12,427 nucleotides of DNA. It comes from Candidatus Methanophagales archaeon (GTDB lineage Archaea > Halobacteriota > Syntropharchaeia > Alkanophagales > Methanospirareceae). The DNA lies in contig JACGMN010000051.1 of NCBI GenBank assembly GCA_014061035.1, forward strand, positions 1 through 12,427, in the 5' to 3' direction. Each line of letters starts with the position of its first letter. The first letter of the stretch is position 1. Positions 5,605-12,427 of this stretch are shown one piece after another. The position numbers and the translations under genes were made by a program. The notes beneath the pieces are model-generated. The model made no database searches. It worked only from the letters and a program-made list of their open reading frames with translations, and was not told where the DNA came from.

Positions 5605-6927
5605 TTACCACAGCATTACGATTATCGGTAAGAGCAATACGCCCATGCAATTACTCCGCCGTACGCCAAAATGTATTGGAATAAGTCCGATGCACGCACC
5701 CACAAGAAGAATCAGCAATCCTATTAAGCCGGTGAATAGGAAAACGAGCACTACGAGGAAGATTGCAGTGCCGATCAGCATCTTTCGATATGGTAGCTTC
5801 GTAAATTTCATTGCAAATTGCTTCCCAATGCATTTAATGATGAAGAATGAGAATGGTGCCGCGATTAAGGCTGCTATGAGTAGATAAACCAATGCAGAAG
5901 GCGGGATGAGTTTATCCCATATTTGAATATTTAGGAGCTGGCTTATCGCTATCGTTGCTCCGCTTCTCGGACGTAAAATAAGAAATAGCGTTCCGAGGGT
6001 GAAGATTACGTTAGCTGTGTTAACACCACTCAAGGTCATAATTACCTGACCAGGGTCTCTCTCTCTACGCACAAGCATTGCCATTACAGTTGCATGTGCA
6101 GCTGTAACTCCTGGAAGGAAGCTGACAAGAGTACCAAAAGCCGAGCCTGATACGACAGATTTTATAATACCGCCGTATTCGTTCTCCATTACTGGCTCTT
6201 CTATCCTTTGCTCCGGTATCTCTGGGATGAAAAGCAGCGAGAATAAGACAGCAGAAAGCCCAAATAAGCCGGTAAGTGCAGGAAAGAGCATGGTCGAGTG
6301 AAAAAAGAATGGGGCATGCACCGGCATCTCCAGTATCACGTAACCGAAGAATCCTGATAGGATAAAGACAAAGGAAGAGAGGAAGATAGCCTGGTATGCG
6401 TCCATCTGTTCGCTGAAACTCTCCGTGAGGATGAGTAATGTAGATATTGCAATGAGGATATAAAGCATCCCGCCTCGAATTAGCTCGTAAAAGTCAAGAA
6501 CAGAAAAGAGGAAATAGAACGGGATAAGGAATAGGAAAGAGAATATAATCGCTCCAAAACTGCCTATCGCCGAGTAGACTATTGCTTCATAGGCTCTACC
6601 CTCGAGCAGTAAGCGGTGTGCGGGTAGCATAGCGATTACAGTATCTCCTTCCGGAGCACCTATGAATGTCGCAGGTATAAAACTCAAAAAAGTGTGCGCA
6701 ACCGAGGCTGCAACTATGGTGCACGCAACCAGGACAAGCAGCATATCAGAAGGAACAAAAACATTCAGGAACTGTAGCTCTGCTACTATCAGCGGTGCAA
6801 TAGCGAGCAGGATAAAAGCAACATTATTGGGGTGGAAGCCAGGAACGAGCCCTGTTATCGTGCCTAACAGAATGCCGAGCACCGAGAATGCAAAGAGGAA
6901 TAAAAGAGGAAGGATCAAGTCTATCAT
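5605..6927 (-). CDS. TctA-family (archaeal DUF112) integral membrane protein
   Basis: A polytopic membrane protein of about 440 residues with about ten hydrophobic segments. Two internally similar signatures, typical of the TctA fold, are visible (numbered from the upstream TTG at 6936): GTITGLVPGFHPN (25-37) and FGTLVSFLPGVTAAHA (277-291, approximate). In bacteria TctA is the large membrane subunit of tripartite tricarboxylate transporters; archaeal DUF112 members usually occur without TctB or TctC, as here, so substrate and mechanism are unknown. The ATG at 6927 is preferred; a TTG at 6936 adds three residues (numbering above minus three). No Shine-Dalgarno site is seen. A TATA-like box at about 6979-6970 (minus strand) would give a leader of about 20 bases. 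It is divergent from trpF, but no sequence evidence links it functionally to tryptophan. Confidence 0.88.
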   Translation of the reverse strand: MIDLILPLLFLFAFSVLGILLGTITGLVPGFHPNNVAFILLAIAPLIVAELQFLNVFVPSDMLLVLVACTIVAASVAHTFLSFIPATFIGAPEGDTVIAMLPAHRLLLEGRAYEAIVYSAIGSFGAIIFSFLFLIPFYFLFSVLDFYELIRGGMLYILIAISTLLILTESFSEQMDAYQAIFLSSFVFILSGFFGYVILEMPVHAPFFFHSTMLFPALTGLFGLSAVLFSLLFIPEIPEQRIEEPVMENEYGGIIKSVVSGSAFGTLVSFLPGVTAAHATVMAMLVRRERDPGQVIMTLSGVNTANVIFTLGTLFLILRPRSGATIAISQLLNIQIWDKLIPPSALVYLLIAALIAAPFSFFIIKCIGKQFAMKFTKLPYRKMLIGTAIFLVVLVFLFTGLIGLLILLVGACIGLIPIHFGVRRSNCMGVLLLPIIVMLW

Positions 6928-6966
6928 GATTTCCAACCGTCTAATCTAATTAACTATGAGAACGTT

Positions 6967-6985
6967 AAATTATTTATAGTTTATA
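6967..6985. promoter_or_regulatory. shared AT-rich core promoter between the TctA-like gene and trpF
   Basis: The plus strand reads AAATTATTTATAG (6967-6979), centred about 23-25 bases before the trpF ATG at 6996. The minus strand of the same bases reads CTATAAATAA (6979-6970), about 45 bases before the TctA-like ATG. One AT-rich core may therefore bind TBP in both orientations. No convincing operator palindrome or trp leader peptide is visible in this 68-base gap. Confidence 0.45.
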
Positions 6986-6995
6986 GTGATAGGTG

Positions 6996-7775
6996 ATGGA
7001 TGGCTTGGGATCAAGAAAGGTGAAGATTTGCGGTGTGACGAATACGGAAGATGCGCGTATTATCGCTGATAGCGGTGCGGATATGCTCGGCATGATAGTT
7101 GACGTTCCGGTAGAGACGCCACGTAAAATGAGTTTGGACGAAGCGGAAGTGATAGGACGTGAGATAGGTGATGAGATAAATATCGTTGTAGTTCTCTGTC
7201 CGGGTTCTGTTAAAGAAGTAAGAGCAGTTGTTAGAAGGATCGACCCGTTTGGCATTCAACTGCATGGATTTGAGTCGAACGCGTTTTTAAAATCTGTTCG
7301 ATACGCACTTCGCGATCATTCTTATCCTGATGTGAAATTGATAAAAACCGTCCATGTAGATGAAGATGGAACGGTTCATGGTATAATGCCAGAAGAAGAT
7401 TATGTGGATTTTATACTTCTTGATACCTATACTTATAATATTGCTTCTGCTCAAACTGGAAGAGGATCTGGAGCGGGTGCTGGCGGGACAGGTAAGAAGC
7501 ACAGCTGGAGTAAAAGTAAGGAGATCGTAGAAGATAGCAGTATCCCGGTGATTCTATCCGGGGGTTTAAGACCTGATAATGTAAAAGAAGCAATAAGAGT
7601 AGTTGACCCTTATGGCGTGGACGTTGCAAGTGGCGTAGAAGAGGAAGAAGAGGAGCTGGAATCGCCGGGTGTAAGTGTTGATGTGGGTGTTGGTGCTCGT
7701 AAGCGTGGAGGTGGACGTGGACGGAAGAGCAAGGAGAAAGTCATGGAGTTCGTGAGAAATGCAAAAGCAAAATAA
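6996..7775 (+). CDS. trpF: phosphoribosylanthranilate isomerase
   Basis: Catalyses the Amadori rearrangement of phosphoribosyl-anthranilate to CdRP in tryptophan synthesis; a soluble TIM barrel. From the ATG at 6996 (259 aa) the motifs are KICGVT with catalytic Cys12, IQLHG (87-91), FILLD with the general acid Asp143, GGTGKK (163-168), PVILSGGLRPDNV (184-196) and GVDVASGVE (207-215). TrpF is usually about 200-230 residues; the excess comes from two low-complexity insertions, RGSGAGA just before GGTGK and a long Glu/Gly/Val/Arg tract (about 216-243) where the loop after SGVE normally leads directly to the last helix. The core barrel is intact. A GTG at 6993 could also serve as start, but the ATG lies about 24 bases from a TATA-like box, suggesting a leaderless message. 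It overlaps trpB by 17 bases and is first of trpF-trpB-trpA. Confidence 0.94.
   Translation: MDGLGSRKVKICGVTNTEDARIIADSGADMLGMIVDVPVETPRKMSLDEAEVIGREIGDEINIVVVLCPGSVKEVRAVVRRIDPFGIQLHGFESNAFLKSVRYALRDHSYPDVKLIKTVHVDEDGTVHGIMPEEDYVDFILLDTYTYNIASAQTGRGSGAGAGGTGKKHSWSKSKEIVEDSSIPVILSGGLRPDNVKEAIRVVDPYGVDVASGVEEEEEELESPGVSVDVGVGARKRGGGRGRKSKEKVMEFVRNAKAK
7455..7484 (+). repeat. low-complexity Gly-rich insertion in trpF
   Basis: Encodes TGRGSGAGAG, ending in the first Gly of the conserved GGTGK phosphate-binding loop. The composition is Gly/Ala/Ser on alternating codons, similar in style to the Gly-Thr tract in ileS. Confidence 0.6.
7638..7730 (+). repeat. low-complexity acidic/Gly-Val/basic insertion in trpF
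   Basis: Three compositional blocks follow one another: a Glu run from GAA/GAG codons, an alternating Val/Gly/Asp block from GTN-GAT/GGT codons, and a Gly/Arg block (GGAGGTGGACGTGGACGG). Together they expand the loop between SGVE and the final helix by about 25 residues. Confidence 0.65.
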
Positions 7776-9003
7776 TAAAAAGTACATCAGTAATTATCCA
7801 AGAGCAGGCAAATTTGGCGTCTACGGTGGGCAGTTCGTTCCTGAGGTCTTGATGCACGCGTTGAATGAACTTGAAGAGGCATATCTTCGCTACAGAGAGG
7901 AAGAAGAATTCAATAAGGAATTGGACTACTATTTGAGGACTTTTGCCGGTAGACCAACCCCTCTTTACCTCTGCTCACGCCTTTCTGATCTACTCGGCAT
8001 CAGGCTTTATCTTAAACGTGAAGACCTCGTGCACGGCGGCGCACATAAATTGAACAACACTATCGGTCAAGCGTTGCTTGCTATGCGGATGGGTAAACGG
8101 CGGATAATTGCTGAGACAGGAGCGGGACAGCATGGTCTGGCAACTGCAATTGCCGGTGCCTTGTTCGGCTTAAAAACAGAGATTTACATGGGTGAGGAAG
8201 ATATAGAACGGCAACGGTTGAACGTCTTCCGGATGAAACTGATGGGTGCGGAGGTTCATCCTGTCGCCAGCGGCTCGAAGACATTGAAGGATGCGATAAA
8301 TGAAGCTATGAGAGACTGGGTAGCGAATGTTCGAGATACGCATTATCTTTTGGGCTCTGTTGTGGGTCCGCACCCGTATCCGGTGATGGTACGTGATTTT
8401 CAGCGTGTTATTGGAGTAGAAACGAGATGGCAGATTTTAGAAGCGGAAAAGAGGCTGCCGGATGCGCTCGTTGCTTGTGTCGGTGGAGGGAGCAACAGCA
8501 TAGGACTGTTCTACGACTTCCTTGACGATGAAGACGTCTCAATATACGGTGTAGAGGCGGGCGGTAAAGGCATCATCGCCGGCATGCATTCTGCAACTCT
8601 CTGTACTGGTAGCAAGGGTGTATTACATGGCACATACAGTTATCTCTTGCAGGACGAAGACGGGCAGATACTATCAACACACAGCATCGCACCAGGGCTT
8701 AATTATTCAGGAGTCGGACCTGAGCATTCGTTCTTGAAGGATATGGGTCTTGTAACTTACGATATTGTATCAGATAGAGAGGCTCTGCATGCACTTGAAC
8801 TGTTATGCAAGTACGAAGGGATATTGCCTGCGCTCGAGTCGGCACACGCATTAGCATACGTAGAGAGATTGGTGAAAGAGAAGGATATGGGCAGGGATGA
8901 TATTGTCGTGGTATGCCTATCAGGAAGAGGAGATAAGGATGTAGAGATAATAGAGCAAGCATTAGCATTACAGCAATCTGGTCTGGGGTTGGGTGTGAGG
9001 TGA
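7759..9003 (+). CDS. trpB: tryptophan synthase beta chain
   Basis: PLP-dependent condensation of indole with serine to give tryptophan; works as an alpha2-beta2 complex with TrpA. The protein is 414 residues, normal for TrpB1-type chains. Visible features: KFGVYGGQFVPE near the N-terminus (18-29), PLP lysine K97 in GGAHKLNNTIGQALL, ETGAGQHG (119-126) with the catalytic Glu equivalent, the phosphate-binding GGGSNS (242-247), PGLNYSGVGPEHS (312-324) and SGRGDKD (388-394). The canonical AHKLNN and GVGPEHS contexts point to TrpB1 rather than the TrpB2 form. The ATG at 7759 is preceded by GGAG (7745-7748) with 10 bases spacing and lies inside the 3' end of trpF, implying translational coupling. 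A short Leu/Gly-rich tail ends the protein. Confidence 0.97.
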   Translation: MQKQNNKKYISNYPRAGKFGVYGGQFVPEVLMHALNELEEAYLRYREEEEFNKELDYYLRTFAGRPTPLYLCSRLSDLLGIRLYLKREDLVHGGAHKLNNTIGQALLAMRMGKRRIIAETGAGQHGLATAIAGALFGLKTEIYMGEEDIERQRLNVFRMKLMGAEVHPVASGSKTLKDAINEAMRDWVANVRDTHYLLGSVVGPHPYPVMVRDFQRVIGVETRWQILEAEKRLPDALVACVGGGSNSIGLFYDFLDDEDVSIYGVEAGGKGIIAGMHSATLCTGSKGVLHGTYSYLLQDEDGQILSTHSIAPGLNYSGVGPEHSFLKDMGLVTYDIVSDREALHALELLCKYEGILPALESAHALAYVERLVKEKDMGRDDIVVVCLSGRGDKDVEIIEQALALQQSGLGLGVR

Positions 9004-9006
9004 AGG

Positions 9007-9873
9007 ATGAGCAGAATACGAGATAAGTTCTTGGCGCTTGAACGAGCTGGTGAGCAGGCGTTTATAGCATATATCATGGCTGGAGATCCGGACCCGTCAT
9101 TTACTCCTGTGATAGCAAGAGCTATAGCGCGACATGCGGACATCATAGAACTTGGCATACCGTTCTCAGATCCGGTAGCGGACGGTAAGACGATAGAGGC
9201 AGCATCAGAGCGAGCGTTAAGAGCGGGGATGAGACCACAGAATATCTTTGATATTATTGTTGCTATCAGAACAGAGATGGATGTCCCTATCCCGATCGTA
9301 GTAATGAGTTATTACAACACGATCTTACAATTTGGGATAGAGCGGTTTATAAAGAAGCTTGCAGAGGTGGGCGGTGATGGGATAATTGTTCCGGACTTGC
9401 CCGTGGAAGAGGCTGATGAGCTGGTGCGGTCCGCAAAGGAGAGCGAAATTGATACGATCTTTCTTGTTGCGCCCACCACGCCAGAAGATAGGATAGCGAA
9501 GATCTGTGCATCTTCTTCTGGATTTGTCTATCTCGTCTCGTTGCTCGGCGTTACGGGTGCACGAGGCAGGATCTCCGACTCTGCGAGGACACTGATAAAG
9601 GACGTAGACGTAGTAGAGAAGAAACAGGGTATATCTATACCGACAGCAGTAGGGTTTGGCATATCGAAGCCTGAGCACGTGCACGAGATGGTAGCGAGCG
9701 GTGTGAACGGCGTAATAGTGGGGAGTGCAATCGTGGAACTCATAGCGGAACATAAGGATGAGCCGAAAGAGATGATTTCAGCACTTGAAGAGTTCTGTAG
9801 ATCATTGAAAGAGGCGACGAGGGGTTCTTCTTCCAGAAAGGACGCCGCTGCCGCTTTACCAAAGCGGCAATAG
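9007..9873 (+). CDS. trpA: tryptophan synthase alpha chain
   Basis: Cleaves indole-3-glycerol phosphate to indole and glyceraldehyde-3-phosphate, feeding indole to TrpB. The TIM-barrel signatures are complete: FIAYIMAGDPDP (19-30), catalytic Glu48 and Asp59 in IIELGIPFSDPVADG (46-60), VVMSYYN (97-103), IVPDLPVEE (127-135), LLGVTGARG (178-186), VGFGISKPEHV and GVIVGSAIVE toward the C-terminus. Three bases separate it from the trpB stop, and GAGGTGA at the trpB end can act as its ribosome-binding site, with close spacing. The 288-residue length is slightly above the usual 260-270; the extra is a Ser/Ala/Lys-rich tail whose DNA forms a perfect 9-base-pair hairpin. It is the last gene of the cluster and converges on the surface-protein gene. 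Confidence 0.97.
   Translation: MSRIRDKFLALERAGEQAFIAYIMAGDPDPSFTPVIARAIARHADIIELGIPFSDPVADGKTIEAASERALRAGMRPQNIFDIIVAIRTEMDVPIPIVVMSYYNTILQFGIERFIKKLAEVGGDGIIVPDLPVEEADELVRSAKESEIDTIFLVAPTTPEDRIAKICASSSGFVYLVSLLGVTGARGRISDSARTLIKDVDVVEKKQGISIPTAVGFGISKPEHVHEMVASGVNGVIVGSAIVELIAEHKDEPKEMISALEEFCRSLKEATRGSSSRKDAAAALPKRQ
9849..9869 (+). terminator. perfect stem-loop inside the last codons of trpA
   Basis: TGCCGCTTT (9849-9857) and AAAGCGGCA (9861-9869) are perfectly complementary around a 3-base loop, ending two bases before the trpA TAG. The downstream sequence is T-containing (GTTTGTATTTGTAT) but not a clean U-run. It could be a terminator or an mRNA 3' stabilising hairpin; the hairpin itself is certain, the role is not. 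Confidence 0.5.
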
Positions 9874-9882
9874 GAAGTTTGT

Positions 9883-9985
9883 ATTTGTATAGATGTGAGG
9901 TGTGAGTTGTGAGGTGTGAGTTGTGAGTATTCCATAAGCCAAACACCTCAAACCTGAGTCCTCAAACCCTCACACCTATACAAAT
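9883..9985. repeat. inverted repeat with GTGAGKT heptamers between convergent genes
   Basis: The outer arms ATTTGTATAGATGTGAGG (9883-9900) and bases 9968-9985 pair with 17 of 18 matches. Inside the left arm are five exact-length heptamers, GTGAGGT, GTGAGTT, GTGAGGT, GTGAGTT, GTGAGTA (9895-9929). The right arm also has a period near 7 (TTTGAG/ACTCAG units on the complement). The element fills the space between trpA and the convergent surface-protein gene and may act as a two-way transcription end, but its heptamer make-up matches the element at 5065-5191. Confidence 0.8.
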
Positions 9986-10009
9986 AATTTTATTCTATTT
10001 ATGTTCTCA

Positions 10010-12427
10010 TCAATGCAGCCTTATCGCCGGTATCCAGCCGTCATGTTCCCTTCTGTTCACATCAACAAACGAAGTACTGTTTATCCACCCGCTCTCTGTT
10101 TCAAGCGTTTTAACGTGGTGAATCTGTGGATAAGAGCCTGTTATGAGCGTTATATTGTATGTTTCTCCAGGTATCAAGACAACAGTTCTGTTGAAAGTAA
10201 TATTACGCCAGTCGCCCACAAATCCGTCCCATGACGCCTCGGCTGCCCATGTGGCGTTATATATGATCGCATGTTTTGTATGTCCGCCTGTTCCGGTGAT
10301 TGCATAAGTGTATAACTTTGTTGCTGTAATTGTTTTAGTCGGTATGATTGTGCCTGTGAAAGTGCCTGCGATTGACGGATACGGATTGGATGGTTCGCCT
10401 GTGTCAAAGACTATAAGTGTGGGTACGGGTTCTGGTTCTACTATTGGTTCTGCCACAGTAACAGTTGCAATTCCTGTAATATTTGCATCCACAACACTTG
10501 TTGCAGTTACAGTAACAGTTCCTTCTGCTACTGCTGTAAAGAGCCCAGTCGCATCAATTGTTCCAACTGTTTCATTATCAACAGACCAAGTTACTTCACC
10601 AAGATATGCTCCAATTGGTACTGCTTCTGCAGTAAATAGCTGTGTATCAGTTACATTAAGCACTACATTATCTGGAATAACAGCTATACTTGTAAGTTCT
10701 GGACGGTCGTAAGGACATATCACAGTCACATTAGTAGTTGTTAGATTTGTTAAACCCTCATCATCAACTATTGCAAGGGATATTGTGTAAACTCCATCAG
10801 ATAAAAATGTGTGTTCTATTGTTGAAATGTTAGTAACTACCACATTACTTCCATCTCCGAAATTCCATATATATTGTGTGATATTGCCATCTGCATCTGA
10901 GGATTCGCCTGCATCAAATGAAACATTCTGCCCTATAGTTGGAACTTGTGGATAATGGGTGAATGCTACGATAGGTAACATAAGTAGTTTATCTCTATTT
11001 ACAGCATCAAGATTATCATTCTCATTTGCATCACCATATTTGCTTTCTACACTAATGAAATATACTTGATTCCATTCAGTAATAGGTAATGTTGTTTTTA
11101 CTACTTTAAAAATAGAATATTCTTCAAAACCACTTATATTGAACTCAATATGTTTAATTGGATTTAAGTCCTGATCTAAGAGCGTAAGATTCGCATCTGC
11201 ATCTCCAATGCCTTTATTCTTAACAATCACTCTTAAAGATACAGTATCTCCTTTATTTATTGCAGTTATTGCACCTCTTTCTACTGATAAATCTGGCATT
11301 AATGCTCTAAAATGAAGGATATTATTTTCTTCATTCTCTTCTAAAATTTGATTTTCAAAGTCGATCATTATGCCAGAGGTTAGATTTCGCATAATTTCAC
11401 TAACATTAATCGCAAATGTATGGTTAATACTACTATTTGCTGGAATGTCTATTGTACCAGTATATAGTGTTGTAATTCCATTGAAAAATTCGAAACCAAC
11501 ATTTGTAGCATCTACACTGCCATTGTTTTCAAATGATGCTGTTAAGTTTAGTGTATCATTGATTCGAGTCTCAAAGACATTACTAACTAATACATCAGGA
11601 TGAATTAATCGTATGATGGCTTTATTGTTGTTTAAGTCTAAATCAGGGTGTGCTTCGACTGTTAAGATAAATCCACCACTGTTATCAAGTGTTGCTGTAA
11701 GGCTTTTGTTTTGATGAGTTCCTGGTGCTATGTTATTGGTAAAACTCTCTGATGAAATTCTTTCCATATTCAGGTTATAGAGATTTACTACATAGTTAGA
11801 TGTTGTTTGATCTCCTATATTTTCTATTGTATAGTCGATAGTCACAACATCTCCAATAGAGTGATTTCCATTGACTGTGGATGAGATGGTAAGGTCTCCT
11901 GCAAATCTATGGAATGTGTAGAATATGTCGTTCTTATCTTCCATTTGTTCTTTTCCTGCAAAGACTGCAAAGAAGCCATCCACTCCCTTAGCAAAGTCTG
12001 CTTGCCATAAGGTGAGATTGGTTCCATCTACTAATGTTCTTTCGCTAACCCATTCACCATTGTATCGTATTTTGTATGAAGTTCGTTGTCTGATGTCTCC
12101 TGGTAGTTTGCCAGTAAAAGATATTAATTCAAAGTTTCCGAAATCCATGAGATCAACATTATGAACACTACTGTTTGTTTCAAGAAGTCTTGCAGGTTCT
12201 GCTCTTTCTGGATTGAGATAGAATATATTTGAATCGTCAGCCCATGCTAACATGAATTCACCATTGTAAGATGTGAGTGAAAGGTCTGTAAGATTTGGTG
12301 CAGTATGTCTTGAAATTATATTTAATTCTGGTTGCAATCTTCCAAAGACTACTTCTTCAGTTTTTGTGTCAAAATATGCAATAGCATTTGAGGAAAGAGA
12401 TGGTTTTGAAGCATATGGTATTTCAAA
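10010..12427 (-). CDS. large exported surface protein with CARDB, PKD and Big_2-like domains (N-terminus outside window)
   Basis: The frame is open from the window edge to the TGA at 10012-10010, so only the last 805 residues are present. Numbering from the first visible residue: about 1-175 looks like part of a beta-propeller or sialidase-like region (repeated short strands such as NGEFMLAWADDSN); about 177-275, 277-375 and 378-480 are three CARDB-type beta domains with the IENIG / ENNGS / VKNKGIGDADA turns; about 485-570 is a PKD domain with WNFGDGS; about 575-660 is a Big_2-like domain (WSVDNETVGTIDATGLFTA); a short Glu/Pro linker leads to a C-terminal domain (about 668-805) with GTGGHTKHA, GDWRNITF and GSYPQIHH, which I recall in other methanogen and ANME surface proteins. 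Many NxS/T sequons suggest N-glycosylation. No C-terminal membrane anchor is present. Likely cell-surface or extracellular adhesion; the exact role is unknown. GC is much lower in the CARDB part than in the C-terminal part. Confidence 0.85.
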   Translation of the reverse strand, partial: FEIPYASKPSLSSNAIAYFDTKTEEVVFGRLQPELNIISRHTAPNLTDLSLTSYNGEFMLAWADDSNIFYLNPERAEPARLLETNSSVHNVDLMDFGNFELISFTGKLPGDIRQRTSYKIRYNGEWVSERTLVDGTNLTLWQADFAKGVDGFFAVFAGKEQMEDKNDIFYTFHRFAGDLTISSTVNGNHSIGDVVTIDYTIENIGDQTTSNYVVNLYNLNMERISSESFTNNIAPGTHQNKSLTATLDNSGGFILTVEAHPDLDLNNNKAIIRLIHPDVLVSNVFETRINDTLNLTASFENNGSVDATNVGFEFFNGITTLYTGTIDIPANSSINHTFAINVSEIMRNLTSGIMIDFENQILEENEENNILHFRALMPDLSVERGAITAINKGDTVSLRVIVKNKGIGDADANLTLLDQDLNPIKHIEFNISGFEEYSIFKVVKTTLPITEWNQVYFISVESKYGDANENDNLDAVNRDKLLMLPIVAFTHYPQVPTIGQNVSFDAGESSDADGNITQYIWNFGDGSNVVVTNISTIEHTFLSDGVYTISLAIVDDEGLTNLTTTNVTVICPYDRPELTSIAVIPDNVVLNVTDTQLFTAEAVPIGAYLGEVTWSVDNETVGTIDATGLFTAVAEGTVTVTATSVVDANITGIATVTVAEPIVEPEPVPTLIVFDTGEPSNPYPSIAGTFTGTIIPTKTITATKLYTYAITGTGGHTKHAIIYNATWAAEASWDGFVGDWRNITFNRTVVLIPGETYNITLITGSYPQIHHVKTLETESGWINSTSFVDVNRREHDGWIPAIRLH

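Noticed and set aside
7000..9873. Possible trp attenuator or T-box control
   Set aside because: No leader peptide with Trp codons, no riboswitch-like structure and almost no leader sequence precede trpF.
10308..10712. Plus-strand 134-codon Val/Thr/Ser-rich reading frame
   Set aside because: Antisense of the Big_2-like and C-terminal domains; its composition simply reflects complementing Thr/Val/Asn codons.
1..12427. tRNA or rRNA genes
   Set aside because: The gaps between genes were read on both strands; no cloverleaf with a TTC-loop motif or rRNA-like sequence was seen. The GGTTCA heptamers resemble the T-loop motif but lack matching acceptor and anticodon stems.

Overview
The window looks like a chromosomal segment of a euryarchaeal organism of the methanogen / methane-oxidiser (ANME) type. 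Evidence for Archaea: AT-rich TATA-type promoters about 25 bases from apparently leaderless starts, a hexulose-6-phosphate synthase fused to an RraA-like domain, an archaeal-type TctA/DUF112 membrane protein, and a large exported CARDB/PKD/Big-domain protein. The lineage guess (ANME-1 or a relative in Halobacteriota) is an inference from gene content only.

Layout. Bases 1-5018 are read from the minus strand: a small basic protein of unknown function with a strong promoter and Shine-Dalgarno site (79-291), then isoleucyl-tRNA synthetase (442-3705), coupled by an ATGA overlap to the upstream hps-rraA fusion gene (3702-5018). Bases 5019-5604 hold no intact gene. They contain heptanucleotide repeats, one pair of which forms a long imperfect inverted repeat, and the decayed remains of a PemK/MazF-type toxin-antitoxin pair with at least four visible lesions. 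A TctA-like permease (5605-6927, minus) is divergent from trpF-trpB-trpA (6996-9873, plus) across a 68-base promoter region whose AT-rich core can serve both directions. A second heptamer-based inverted repeat (9883-9985) separates trpA from the convergent partial gene for a surface protein (10010-12427, minus), which is still open at the window edge.

Function. TrpF, TrpB and TrpA catalyse three of the last four steps of tryptophan synthesis; the other trp genes are not here. The HPS domain would belong to the archaeal ribulose-monophosphate route linking fructose-6-phosphate to pentose phosphates. IleRS is housekeeping. No complete novel system was seen. The unusual signals are (1) the multiply broken toxin-antitoxin remnant flanked by GTGANNN-type heptamer repeats, (2) the same heptamer pattern in a second intergenic hairpin, and (3) low-complexity insertions in loops of IleRS and TrpF, built from 6-base units in IleRS. 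Together these suggest a genome prone to short-repeat expansion both between and inside genes.
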